Shown here: one piece after another, positions 46,701 through 58,792 of the stretch
Position numbering within the stretch: the stretch's first letter is position 1
How the letters are laid out: every line of letters starts with the position of its first letter
From: Atherix ibis
Lineage: Eukaryota > Arthropoda > Insecta > Diptera > Athericidae
Assembly (NCBI GenBank): GCA_958298945.1
Contig: OY282609.1
Coordinates: 15,854,326-15,918,325, forward strand
Length of the DNA stretch: 64,000 nt
Reading direction: 5' to 3'
Notes under the pieces: model-generated
What the model saw: the letters and a program-made list of their open reading frames with translations, nothing else
Told to the model about the DNA's origin: nothing
Databases searched by the model: none
Made by a program: the position numbers and the translations under genes

Positions 46701-49700
46701 CCATCTCAGCCTATCAATGTCAACGAACCAGAAATTAAGACTGACTATTATCGGAGCCAAATTCATAGTTAATAGTATTTTTTTTTTTTTGTGAACACAT
46801 GTTATAGTATTACAGATGATCAAGCTTTAGAAAAACGTTTAAAATTATTTCATTTTTATTTAATGTCAACTAAATCGAAAATAACAATTTACGTAAATAG
46901 AAAACGACTGTTCGTATTGAGGTTAGTTGGAAGTGGATTTTTTATTTGCTAGACTGACCTCTGGTTTCCGAAATGGCATTCTTGACTATCATTTAGTATC
47001 CAATTGTCGTTTCTCAGAAGCAAAACCAAATAATTAAAAAAATATTTATTTGACCTTTTCACAATTGTTTTTTTTTTTAATTAGTTATTTAACAATTTAT
47101 CAAAATACGACGACAACTATGAATTTTGATTGCATTCATTTTGAAGATTGGACAATAAATTCGATTATATATTGCACATAACAAGGTCCAAGCAATATAC
47201 AATAATTAAATAAAATTTAATCGAAATCTGAATTTTGAATGCGCTTACTTTTCTTAATACAAATTCGATATTTCCTAAACAATATCACAAAATAAAAATG
47301 CAATTATTTTATCGCAAAAATTTGCAAATTTCCTGGTATTAAAAAAAAAAAAAATTGGGTTTTTTTCAAAAAATTCGAAACTATCTAAATTAGTGGATGA
47401 TTGTCTGCTCATAAAGCAACTATTCAAAAATTGAAAACATTTTAATCACAATTTATCCAAAACTATTTCCTATGGTCAGTCTTAAAATTTGTTTGGTGAA
47501 TTTCAATCTTTAAGAAAGGAAAAAACACTTTTCAATTTATTATTTCCTGAATGGATTAAGAAAAAAAACATTCCACCTGTTATTTATAAGAATAATGCAC
47601 CCCCACATTTATGAGAATTCAATTAATCTAAAATAGCAACTGAACACGGATTATAATCGGACAGCTTCTTTTAATCGTCATCTATTTTTTTTGCTGTTAT
47701 ATTGTAATAACAAGAAACTGCATGCAAACACTATTGAATAACGTAATTTGACTGTTAAAATTATAAATAAAATCCTACAATATGTGAGATGATGTAATTT
47801 CTTTGATAAAGTAAGAAAAGCCAAAGAAAAAAAAGAAAAAAAGCCGATTAAATAATTTCTAAAGCCGTTTAACAACACACACTATAAATATTTAGTTGCA
47901 TAAAAATATATTTTTTTAATTAAAAAAAAAAGACACACTACCAAATAAATAGTAGCATACCAAAAAAAATGTTAACAAATTAAACTAAAGTAAAATACAG
48001 TTTAACAAAATAAAAGCTGATACAATAAATATAATAAACAAGAGAAGAAAGATAAGATAAAGAAGAAAAAAAAAACAAAATATATACCAAACTCACCTGT
48101 CGAATTGTGAATCCATTAGCTCCCGAACGGGGCAAAGTGCAGAATTTACTTTCTTCGTCGTTGCCCAACCTGAGCCCGTCACGATTTTTATACTCCGCAC
48201 CCTCATCTATTCGTTCGGCAGAGATTTGCAACTGCAAACAAAATACAAACAATACTATTGATTACATATCCGATTGACTATCATCAACGACAACGCACTT
48301 AGACACTAAACAATTTTTCTTTGTTGCTAAAAACAATATAGTATATTGCACACCTGATTAAAATTAAATAATAATAATAAAAAATATAAAAACGAAACCT
48401 TTAAAAATAGCTTAGCATTCCGTCAAACTTTACTTCGATTGCGGTATATAACATAAAAATTAGCATAATAATAAACAAACTATGTTGTCTAAATCTACAG
48501 GTAAGTCTTTACCTACTACCAAACAGTATGGAGGGAGATAGGGTACACATTAAGTTATGTGCATATTTTTACGTGAATAGGAAGGAAAGTGCAAAATAAA
48601 AATCAAGAACCAATACTAGACACTCGGAAAACCAAAATGAGAGACAAAGACAAGGTAGCTGAAAATAAAACGTTGAAAAAGGAAAAAAAGCTAATAATAC
48701 CACCTACACCCAAGTTACGTGTATCAAGGTAATTGAACCTTTGGTCTTTTTGAAAATGCGCGCACACCTTACAATTGTCAGATAAATACACCTGCATGCA
48801 TATGTATTTACCTGAACAGTTTTCATATATGGATTCTTAATAAGGCCATCAAAACCTATTTTTTTCCTCAATTTAATTGTGCATTTTTCTACATAATCTT
48901 CAATGCCATAGAAATTCGATACCGTTCAGAATAGTCCTCTTTTTTTTATAGAATAGCTTCAATTAATCGCGTTTATTGTTAACTTACAGAAACTCTACAA
49001 ATTCAAAATCTTCTCAGTTGCCAGATATTCTTGGAAAATTAAAGTTCTTAATTTGCAAAAAAAAATCCTTTCTACAACACCTTTTAAATCACGACAATCG
49101 CATACTGAAAAAATGAATAGGATTTAGAAGTGTGACATTAAATCCGTTTCTAGGAGGAAAGAGATCCTGTACAAAAAGTTTACACACTATATGTACAGAT
49201 TTTTAATAACGAAAAATGTAACAAAGCAAACAGAGATTTTTTGTAAGTTGGGTTGTGGTGATAGATTGTATAGTGAGATCGGAAGAGGTGAGTGAAAATA
49301 TTGCTCGGTGCAGTGGTGAGCAAGAATAATGCTCAGAGTGAGTGTGCGGAAAGGTAGATTCGGAGAAAAGTAGAGGGGATATATTGTTTGAAGGAGTTGA
49401 GCGGATATAGTGCTTGGTGGAAAATTGCGGGAGGACAAACTTGGATTGGTGATGAGCCACGCGGCGCTCGGAGAATATTTTCCCCAGAGAAGGAAAAAAG
49501 GAGAGTATGCGGTAAGATAGGAGAAGAATTGAGAAAATATATGAAATACGAAAAACCCTCTTATAACCTGGTAGATAGGGAGTTCTAGAAAATTACGTGT
49601 TGAGTGAAATTCGTGTTCTAGAAGACTAAAAAAAAAGAGGAAATGCGTTCCGAAAACGGTTTGAAATGAAATATTTTTTTTCAAATCCAACAATTTCTAT

Positions 49701-52700
49701 TAATAATATAAGAACATATATAAAACAAAAAAAAAACGTACATAAACCAAAATTCTGTGCTCACTTAATTCAAACTCCTATTAAGAAATTTATTCCTCAT
49801 CACTGATATTGTCACTTTCTAAACTCATTTCTTTGCTAGGTTTTTTGTGTGCATCTTCTGCCCTTGCTAAAAAATCTGTTATTTTAGTCTGTTTGCTTAA
49901 TCATACTGTTTGGTGGATGAGTTTTCCTCCCAAAAATTTTAAGCCCACGGAAACTAAATCTGCTATTCTGCGCCTTTCTAATAAAAAAGCTTCTGATTAT
50001 GATCTAATAACAGCTCCTACCTATCCTGAAGCAAATTTCCCGAAAAGCTTTGGTTTTAATTACATACATTTTTAATGGTATTCTGCACACAATCTAGTTT
50101 CCCTTATTCTGGAAATTTTCTGTCATTAAAACGATTCCTAAACCAAATAAACCCGTTAATTCTCCTTCCTTCTTCCTATAGACCTATCATCCTCTTCCCA
50201 ATTCTTGCTAATATTTTTGAAAATCTCTTATTAAAACGATTCTAACCATTCTTAGATAATGAAATTTTTGTTCCATAATCCAGCAATACCATTGCATTGT
50301 TGATCACATTGAATACTCTCTTGAGAGGAAAAAAAGTATTGCCCAGGAGTATATTTAGATATCTCCCAAGCTTTTGATCGTATGCGGCATCCTGGACCCC
50401 TCTGGAAACTCAACATACTACCTTATCATAAATTCATATCTCTCCTAACGTAATTTCCAAGTTGCAATTGACTCAGAATCCTCGGAAATATATCCTATTC
50501 TAGCTGGAGTTCCACATTTCATATAATATTTAAAGCCATGACAACCCATCTGATCGTGATACTATCATTGCCACTTATGCAGACATACTTCCAACAATTT
50601 ACAATCTCATATCCACGAACTTCAATCCTGGTTTGAGAGATGGAGAGTGAGGATAAAAATTAACAGAATATTGCTCACATTACTTTCATAATATAATAGC
50701 AACATAATTCCACCTAATGATAAAATACGTTATTTGGAACTTTACCTGGACCAGAGACCCACATACCAGTCTAAAAAAACTTGAAGCCACTCGACGTTAC
50801 CTACAACTTCTTAGACTACTGGACAAACGCTCGAAACTAACAATAAAAAGTAAACTTTGAATATACAATAAAATTCTAAAACCAATTTGGACGTATGGAA
50901 TTAAACTTTGGGGTTCAACAAAACGTTCCAGTTCCTATCGCATCCACGCATTACAATCAAAGATCCTTCGTAAAATTTTTGACGCTCCCTTTTATGTTAG
51001 TAGCAAAGTGATCAAAATGATCCCTTTATTCAGGACCTGTGCATTTCCCGCTACCAAAAATTTTACTTCCGTTTATCCTATCATCATAATCCACTTGTGA
51101 GAGAACTGCCCTGTACTTCGCTCCCCATAAATACTCATCGGAGACTTAAGAGACAATGGCCTAGAGATTTGCTAAAGGAATCTAACTTCCGTTAGTTGGA
51201 GAAATGCCGATGGTTGTAAATTAAGATGTTATGTAAATCTACTTTTCATAATACAATTCGCAATTTTCTTTTCGTGTAACAGTGAAACTGTGTTATAGGA
51301 GGGTGACCTGTACTTTGACGACTTTCTCCTTGTCTCCTTCTATAGTGTTTTCCAATAAGAGTGATATGATTTCTAAGTGACGTTTCGGCCATTTGTAATA
51401 TGTCATGATCTGTCTTTTTTTTCTTCATTGTGGTGCGGTAAATAAACCAAACTGTCGATTCTGGTGCGAAAAAAATCCACAAATTATTCATGAACACCCA
51501 TTACATTCACCTAAATTGACAGTTTGGTGTGGTTTTTGGTTTGGTGGAATCATCGGTCCGTACTTCTTTCGAAATGAAGCTGGTAACACCGTTACTGTCA
51601 ATGGAGAGCGGTATAGATCGATGATAACCAACTTTTTATGGCCGAAATTGGAAGAAGTTGATCTTGACAATATCTGGTTCCAACAAAACGGGGCTACGTG
51701 CCACACAGCACGTGCAATAACCGAATTATTGCGAGTAAAGTTTGGAGATTCGATTTGATTTAGTGGAAAAAGTGCTCGAAAATTGGGTTCATCGAATTCG
51801 TTGCTGCAAAAGAAGTCGTGGAGGCCATTCGAATGACGTTTTATTCAGAACTTAATTATATCGATTGTACTTCACATTAAATAAAAAACATTTGAATTTT
51901 CTGAACAAATAGTGTGTGTTTTTTTTTAAAAGAAATCATATCACTCCTTTTGGAAAACGCTTTATCTTCGTGGAATCGTAACAAATATTTTTGATAGCTC
52001 AGAGCGGATTTAGCCTTACTTCTCGTCACAGTCTACGACGGTTATAATATCAAGTAGATACGAGGGATCAATCAGGACGCTAAACAGATATTTTTCAAAC
52101 ATGCAGTCTACTATAATTATACTTTACTTCTTAATAAAACCTTATCCAGGTAAGCTTATTTGGGAATTACCCAAAAAAAACTGTCAATCATCATTAAAAG
52201 TGGTCGGGGGAAGCTCTGTCACGTTAAGTAGAGACTATGATGTCTACGCCCATATTTTGTTTGCATTGGCTTAACTGATTTTAAGCTAATGACATTGGTA
52301 TCTATAATAAGCACAGACCAAAAATATACTACTTTTAATAAAAAAAAATTTTTATTCTAATAACAACAATTTTATTGATAATTTGTTATTATTGCAATAA
52401 TTCTTTTTTTTTTTTTGCTACAAGACTTTTAATAAAATTAAATTTAGGCAAAAAATTCTAATCAAAAAAAAAATTATCAATTCATTCACAAAATCAATTT
52501 TTGAGGTACAGTTTCCCCCCTTACCCTCTTTTTCACACAAGCATTTATGGGAGAATCCATAACGACGAGATTCCACTCTTTCACATAAGCCATTTATGAG
52601 AGAGAACATATCGTAACCCAGTGTTTTTTCCTTTTTTTTTTTAATTTCTGTTAATTTGCGTAAATTTTTTTTCTCAATCATTAACTGATAGATAACGTAA

Positions 52701-55700
52701 CGAATATTTCCCATTGAAAAAAAATAAAAAATGACCACCATTGTGGTCACATAGGATACGTACAGTATTTATTTTAGTCTTTCTTATCGCTAAAAAAAAA
52801 TATACCGTCCCCCTCTATTTCTGTCATCTTTCTCTGCTTCTGTCGTCATTGCTAGTAGTTGACACAAATTCGTTAAACTCATAAGCCAAACAATTTGTTG
52901 GTTTTTTTCGTTGTTGTTGCTTTAGCTCCTCTTTCATTTTATTTCCTAGTTTTAATTATGATAAATATTTTAACCATCATCAAAAATTACCATCAGCATG
53001 CCACCACCATATGTGTGCACTACAAAATAATCGTATAGACCGGCTAACATTCACTTGTGATTATCAAAAATATGTACATAAGCCTCATAATGGGTGAAAA
53101 TTTCTTTATATTCAAGGAAGGCAGGGTTCATTATATCCACTCCAATAATATTTAATTAGAAATTAAAAAAAAAAATATTCATATTTGAAGTTAGTAAAAG
53201 AAGAAAAAAACATGAATTTTATAAAAAGCTCTCCTAGCTACTCTGTGAGAAAATTGTTTGTGAAATGAGAAATTTTGAGTTGTAATATGGCAATTTTTCA
53301 CCAAATAAAAAAAAGAAGAAGGAACATCCAAAGACGGAGTAGAAGAGAAAGGGAATATACTATAATATTTTGTTATTTAATTGGTGGAAAAAAAATTATA
53401 AATGTGCAAAAAAAAAGCTCACCTGATGGTAATTTTTATCAACAAAAAAAAACCGCAACGCTTCTACACAGGCAAGGTTAACAATTTGTAGAAAAATATG
53501 GAAATATTTTTTTTTTATTCATAAATTATTCAATTTGATATGCTACATAAGCACTTAATTTGCTAGCCTAGAATTACACCTTTACTCGCAATTCGGTTAG
53601 ATTATAGTGCACACTCCCCAATTACACATGTACATAGTGTAGGATAATATTACGATGAGAGCGTATATATTGGGCAAATTGGAACGCACAAACCCATATC
53701 TGAGTCAGTGATTTTCGCCTACAAAGAATATTTTTTCTTCAACAATTTATGGTTATAACGATGAAGATTTATTTTTATTATTTTTTAACTGTTAAGTTTT
53801 TTAGTTTTTTGTTTATTTTCTTTCTTAATATATCATTTTTTTTAAGAAGAAGAAAAAACTTCTACAAACGATTTAATACTGAAAACCATGTTTTTGATAC
53901 AACAAAGTTGAATTGAAAATCGCAAAAGCTTGTTTTGTCTCTCTCAAATTACCAAATTGGCAAAAAATCATTTAATACACAAAATTGCAATCGTTAAATT
54001 CCATAAGTTGACGGTTGTATAAGTATTACAAAGAATATTCTATTTTTGGTGGTGATTCTGATGCATCTCAAGTTTCGGAAATCTATTTCGTGGTTCAGAA
54101 AGTACAGACCTGTCACATGGCATCTACTGAACATACACATAACATATACTATATATCATTCAAGGTGGCAGTTATTTTTAATAATCTTTGCCATTTCACA
54201 TTATGGGTCTTTTAACCGACTATAAGGCGATACACTAGATTGGGTCCTAAAACAACAGGCTGTTTATTCTGATATTTCGAGAAAAAATATTCTTTAGTGA
54301 TAGTGCTTTAAAATTTAACAATATATGGGGCTCTTTAAATCCACAAATTACTGCAGAGAAGCCATTTTATCTGGGGGAAAAAATTACTATTTGGTGTGCA
54401 ATTTTTTTGAAGTTGTGTCATTGGCCAGTGGGTTCTAAAACAACAGGCTGTGGATTCTGCTTTTTCGAGAGAAAAACTTCTTTAGTGATTGTGCTTTGAA
54501 AACCGTCAATATACGGGGCTTTTAAAATCTACAAATTACTGTAGAGAAGCCATTGTATCCGAAAAAAGTGACTATTTGGTGTGATGTTTTTTTGAAGCTG
54601 TGTCATTGGCCAGTGCGTTCTAAAACAACAGGCTGTGAATTCTGATTTTTCGAGAAAAAAATTCTTCAGTGATAGTGCTTTGAAAACCACCAATATATGG
54701 AGCTCAGAATTCGGGGCTCTTTAAATCCACAAATTACTGCAGAGAAGCCATTGTATCTGGGAAAAAATTACTATTTGGTGTGCAATTTTTTTTGAAGCTG
54801 TGTCATTGGCCAGTGGGTTCTAAAACAACAGGCTGTGGATTCTGATTTTTCGAGAAAAAAAATTCTTCAGTGATAGTGCTTTGAAAACCACCAATATATG
54901 GGGCTCAGAATTCGGGGCTCTTTAAATGTACAAATTACTGCAGAGAAGCCATTGTATCCGAAAAAAGTGACTATTTGGTGTGCAATTTTGTTTGAAGTTG
55001 TGTCATTGGCCAGTGGGTTCTAAAACAACAGGCTGTGGATTCTGATTTTCGAGAACAAAAATTCTTCAGTGATAGTGCTTTGAAAACCGTGAATATATGG
55101 GGCTTAGAATTTGGGGTTCTTTAAATCCGCAAATTACTGTAGAGAAGTCATTGTATCCGAAAAAAAGTGACCATTTGGTGTGCAATTTTTTTTGAGGCTG
55201 TGTCATTGGCCAGTATTTCTTTGAAAATGAAGAAGCTGTTGTAGTGTTACTAACAATTTTAAGCCCCATAGACGTATGAAAAATGCCTTTTTTTTGACCT
55301 GAACTTGAAAATTTCAATCTGGACCATATGTGGTTTCAATAAAACGACGCCACAAACCACACAATATGAGAATTTTTTTATTTATTGCGCTTTGAATTGT
55401 ATGATGGCACGCTGAAAACCCACAAATGATTGTAAAGAAGCCATTGAACTTGAAGATTTTAATTTAGACCATATGTGGTTCCTACAAATATGACTTTAAG
55501 ACCCCAGGGTGCGTAATTCGCAATTTAGCGATGTTAATTGGCCGGCCTCCCAGATCGTTTTAGATAATCCTTAAACTTTAGAGTATTTGAAAACCAACAT
55601 TTGCCACGTGATGGACGATATTACAGCCTGAAATGTGCGGAAAAGTCTTAAAAAAGTACCTCAAAAGGAAGAAGTCACATGACGCTTATTATAATCTTAA

Positions 55701-58700
55701 ACTAAATGAATAATGGGAAGATCCCAGCAATTGACAGAAATAAAATTTTATCAATATCTAAATTTAAAATTTTTTTTTTATTTAATTTAACTTTCTAAAG
55801 CACAAATTGGATTAAGAATATTTTTTTACAATCTACCAATCTCATTCCGCTCTCAACAAGAAAAAAAAAGTTTGCAAACAAATCGTTGCATTTCAATATG
55901 AAATATATAAATTTGATTACCTCCAAATTGGGAAGCTTTAAAAAAAATTGATTAAAGAAAAAAATCCAACAACCTCCCACGATTTGTTCAAATCATACTT
56001 AAAGCAAAATTGCAAATTTACGTAAATAGAGTATGTGAATATCTAGAGGAAGAAGGCGTAATATATGTGAAATGTTTATTAAAGAAATACAAAACGTAAA
56101 ATCAGAATTATGGTTACTCGAATTTCGTTGGAAATAAACAATTTCGGAACAGTAACAATCATTTTATTGAAGTCCAACGTTTTTATTTGCGATTATTTAT
56201 GATACTGAATCGATTCCCAATAAAAAAGCTAAAAATAAATAGGAAAAAACCTAATCAGATGAATTCGAGAGAATTTCAATCGCAAACATAGTCAAAAATA
56301 AAATAGGTTCTATCAAAATTGATGCCATTTTAGATTTTGTTCCAAATAGAAATCGACTCAAAAAAAAATTTAACTTCTTCTAACAAAGTCACACACACTC
56401 CCTCTTTTCCTTACATCACCACCACTACTACATTTGTTAGAATAACGTATCGGACTACCTGTCAGGTGAAAATTTCAAATAAGTTACAATTGGAAACTTC
56501 AGTTAATGGTAGATAATAGAAAAGAAAATTCCAATTTAAAGTAGTCTTCTTTGGATCCCCTCTCATGGATGGTTGGTTTCCTTAACGTGTATGGAATTAT
56601 GCGAAAATGCAAATTGTAACAGTACGAATTTTAAAGGTACGCACGCACAAGAATCAATTACCACAACCAAATGCCCATGGATAGCCACAGAAATTCGTAG
56701 TTCGAAAAGGTAACCTCGGAAGTACACAAAGAAATGATGGAATATGATTATTTTCGTGGGCAATGCCCTACCACCATATGAGCGCCGCATACGATTCAGT
56801 AGCTGTACTTATTATGCAGAGTCTAATGAATTTCACGAGCATTAAGGTTTGGGTTGCCGTAGAACACCTGAGTTATTATTGATAAAAATAATTGAACGTT
56901 GGACAAATATACCTGCTTTAACTTCCGTTCACGTACGGGTTGCGCTTCCGGTTTTTGTTGATGAGTACCATTAGCGGTGGTCTTACTGGTAACTCTACCA
57001 ACTCCCCCTGAATTCCAGTTAGTTGCAGGTGCATCGAATTGCGGCAAATTCAATTCGCTGGTCGTCTTCCGCGGAATACCACTGTTCCGCGACAATGCAA
57101 TATTGCTGCTATTGCGGCCACTGTTCGAATTTGTGGTATTGTTGAAGCTGCGATTCGTATTATTTGTTGAGGGGCTTTGAGGTGTCGCCGATGCAGTTCC
57201 CGATGGAATTTGACTATGCGACATCATACGATTGATCTTGTCCAAAAAGCCAAACGTTTCCGAATATCTCGACTTGTGTTTATCTTTGTAATTATTATTA
57301 TTGTTATTGTTATTATTCGTGTTGAACACCTTAAGTGGAGAATGACTACGAGGCCTTGAGCGACGTTCTGGTTTTGTAACAGCGACGCTGTTCGTTTGAT
57401 GTGGCGGCTGCCTATTCGATTTCTCTAGTAATGCACAATTGTTGTTGGTGTAGTCGTACAGACTATAACGCCCACCACTTGGTTGGGGCGGCCTGGGTGG
57501 TTTGCTGGCGCGTCCCGTAGTTCTGCTGTCAGCATTAATGCCAGTGCTAGAACCAGAATCAAACGATTGCGATATGTTGCCACCAGCCAACGGCGATGGA
57601 ACACGGCATTGCGATGAAGACGTCTGTGAGGAGGATGATACCGACGACAACGGGGACAATGATGATCGGAGACGTGATGACATCGAGGTTTTGGTTGGCG
57701 ATGATGCTGATGATGATGCTGACGATGGCGGCGGTGATGATTCTGTTTTCGTTTCAGTTGAACGATCAAGGCCATTGCCATTATTACAATGTGGTTGACT
57801 AGATGCTCGATCGCTGTGTGAACGTGTTAATTTTCTACTCGTCAGCAATTGTCGACTCGGTATCATTGAGCTTTTTTGGCTGTTACGATCGCTAAAAGTC
57901 TGTTCATCGGTTCGACTGTTCTTACCGAAATATGGAAGCGATGATGGACCACTATCTGTGTCCTCCTCGTACTCATTGAATTCGTGATCCTGATGTGCTC
58001 TGGCATCACTGCAATTACCAGCATGTATCGGCGAAGGCACATAGAATGTAGCTGCATCCGCTGGCATGTTCTCGTAATTTGACGTTTGGAAGACTTCTTG
58101 GGCAGATAGGGCTCGACGCTTCCGGAGTCCGGCCTGCAGCCGATTGAATTTGTTCCGCAATATTTGCTGTACATCTTGGATGCATGTCTTTTGGCCAGGC
58201 AGCCGCATCGATGCGCTTTTAAAAGCTTTCAAACCAGAGAATTTCACTTCCTTCTTGTCCTTTTCCAGGCTGCCAAGCTTTCGTGTGGGTATGTCATCGC
58301 TAGTGAAATATCGCATTTTCTCTGATTTGACTGGCTTTGGGGGTGGCTCTGGAATGCCAAGATTTTCATATTTCTGTACATTGTGTTCCCAATTAACCGA
58401 TTGTCTGGTGGTGAGATCTTTACTACTACGCTGGCTCGCCCCTATTCGCCAAACTTTCACATCTTCTTCATGCACTTTCCAATAGTCATCGGGCAATGGT
58501 GTTCTTTTAGTAATTTTCTCTTGATTTGAATTGATATTATTTAGTGTCACCGTATTATCATATTCGCATTTATGGACACTCTTTCGCCACAAAAGTTTAT
58601 CTCTTGTTGGGCTTGTCTTCAGTATCGAACGGGTATTGTTCGATTCGCTTGGCAATAGTGTATATGCCGATGGGGGTTCTGGCAGAATGCAATTCTGTTC

Positions 58701-58792
58701 CGAGTCCAGTGATGTTGGACCAGTTAACGCTTTGAACGATGCACAACGTCGACGTAACTTTTGCCACTTCTGCGATATCGCTGATGTGTCTG
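43798..58792 (-). CDS. PDZ-domain scaffold protein, last four coding exons (5' end missing)
   Basis: Exons 56913-58792, 48097-48231, 44105-44249 and 43798-43934 join in phase for 764 residues plus a TAA stop at 43798-43800. The 5' exon(s) with the start are not in view. The long first exon encodes a disordered, Ser/Pro/Asn-rich protein: WRKSVH and [20 protein letters not shown] near the start, [10 protein letters not shown] and [12 protein letters not shown] (SH3-ligand-like), a run of about nine Asn coded by AAC/AAT near 57290-57330, and [15 protein letters not shown]. The last two exons make one PDZ domain: [20 protein letters not shown] (carboxylate-binding loop GLGF), [20 protein letters not shown] and [12 protein letters not shown], ending QKKIG. 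The His at the start of the second helix (LSHNEA) predicts class I ligands. Likely a junctional or cortical adaptor (inference). The domain resembles PDZ repeats of PDZD2/big-bang-type proteins, but orthology is not established. Introns of 3.8 and 8.7 kb are full of transposon debris. Confidence 0.88.
44700..45430 (+). mobile_element. R1-type non-LTR remnant with scrambled segment order
   Basis: Three pieces in the wrong order: 44720-44790 reads [15 protein letters not shown] (after the RT active site), 44862-45110 reads [20 protein letters not shown] and [20 protein letters not shown] (start of RT), and 45174-45420 reads [20 protein letters not shown] (C-terminal zinc knuckle) then [19 protein letters not shown]. 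The RT core between them is gone. It lies inside a PDZ-gene intron, opposite in strand to the gene. Confidence 0.78.
45442..45503. repeat. Near-perfect 27-bp-arm palindrome
   Basis: Arms 45442-45468 and 45477-45503 pair at 26 of 27 positions around an 8-base loop. A second inverted pair (CAAGTAAGGTG at about 45549 and CACCTTACTTG at about 45603) lies just downstream, so the block may be a foldback element next to the R1 tail. Confidence 0.85.
45780..46110 (+). mobile_element. RTE-like LINE C-terminal tail
   Basis: Across two frames: [20 protein letters not shown], then [13 protein letters not shown] and DPARNV, then [12 protein letters not shown]. This follows the pattern 'RKxLRxIFGP ... RLxWAGHVxRM ... 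KRGRP' of the end of RTE-like ORFs. Frameshifted. Confidence 0.7.
46150..46350 (+). mobile_element. Jockey-like tail fragment
   Basis: [20 protein letters not shown] followed by decayed sequence, homologous to [17 protein letters not shown] at 35470-35856. Very short. Confidence 0.6.
46351..48096 (-). other. PDZ-gene intron, AT-rich
   Basis: No exon or transposon recognised. Short open frames (46551-46772 plus, 47678-47878 minus) follow base composition. Confidence 0.5.
48232..49929 (-). other. PDZ-gene intron, unassigned
   Basis: 49187-49693 contains a 168-codon minus-strand open frame, and the plus strand here is purine-rich (GGAG, GAAG motifs). No domain is seen and no splice support, so it is not called a gene. 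Confidence 0.4.
49930..51240 (+). mobile_element. Jockey-like LINE remnant, RT through 3' end
   Basis: Plus-strand frames give [32 protein letters not shown] (frameshifted), [20 protein letters not shown] (RT motif A region), [36 protein letters not shown] and [14 protein letters not shown]. Many frameshifts, no intact core. It is the longest Jockey-like copy and shares its 3' tail with 12050-12347. Confidence 0.82.
51345..51960 (+). mobile_element. Short DDE_3 element with both termini
   Basis: The left end GTGTTTTCCAATAAGAGTG and the right end CACTCCTTTTGGAAAACGC form an inverted repeat of about 33 bp that includes GATATGATTTCT. Internally deleted at both ends of the gene; the middle is almost open: [57 protein letters not shown] and [19 protein letters not shown] (the second catalytic Asp is N here), then a C-terminal scrap NWVHRIRCC. 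Confidence 0.82.
51961..54087 (-). other. PDZ-gene intron, AT-rich
   Basis: Nothing recognisable. 52418-52750 has a 110-codon minus-strand frame without conserved features. Confidence 0.5.
54088..55812 (+). mobile_element. DDE_3 element with internal tandem amplification
   Basis: The left terminus TTTCGTGGTTCAGAAAGTAC near 54089 is an imperfect inverted match to the right end TTCTAAAGCACAAATTGG near 55812. The catalytic part is decayed (NLDHMWFQ near 55312-55340, NDATNHT). The centre consists of five tandem copies of one segment, listed separately. Confidence 0.75.
54240..55215. repeat. Five tandem copies of a ~190-bp transposase segment
   Basis: CTAAAACAACAGGCTGTG recurs at about 54246, 54434, 54620, 54820 and 55020 (spacings about 188, 186, 200, 200). 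Each unit runs from there through TTTTTCGAGA, TGATAGTGCTTTGAAAACC and GAGAAGCCATTGTATC to GTGTCATTGGCCAGT. The 200-bp units carry an extra 13 bp (GCTCAGAATTCGG). The last copy passes directly into ATTTCTTTGAAAATGAAG, the unamplified transposase. Confidence 0.93.
55813..56912 (-). other. PDZ-gene intron, AT-rich
   Basis: No feature beyond ordinary intron sequence. The 75-codon frame at 56563-56790 lacks any domain. Confidence 0.5.
56913..58792 (-). CDS. PDZ gene, large 1880-nt exon
   Basis: Open throughout, 626 codons. Upstream acceptor TATTCAGCAG is a tandem NAGNAG site, so the exon may start at 58792 or 58789, adding or removing one residue. Start of the frame: [19 protein letters not shown], then [15 protein letters not shown]. 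No in-frame ATG near the 5' end, so coding continues into an upstream exon. The donor GTATAT at 56907-56912 follows ERKLKQ. Confidence 0.9.

Noticed and set aside
49187..49693. 168-codon minus-strand open frame in a PDZ-gene intron
   Set aside because: No domain, no repeat homology, no convincing splice sites; the strand bias (purine-rich plus strand) explains the lack of stops.
57502..58485. Plus-strand open frames opposite the PDZ gene exon
   Set aside because: They are antisense shadows of a GC-richer coding exon and have biased words (runs of Asp or Met) with no domain.
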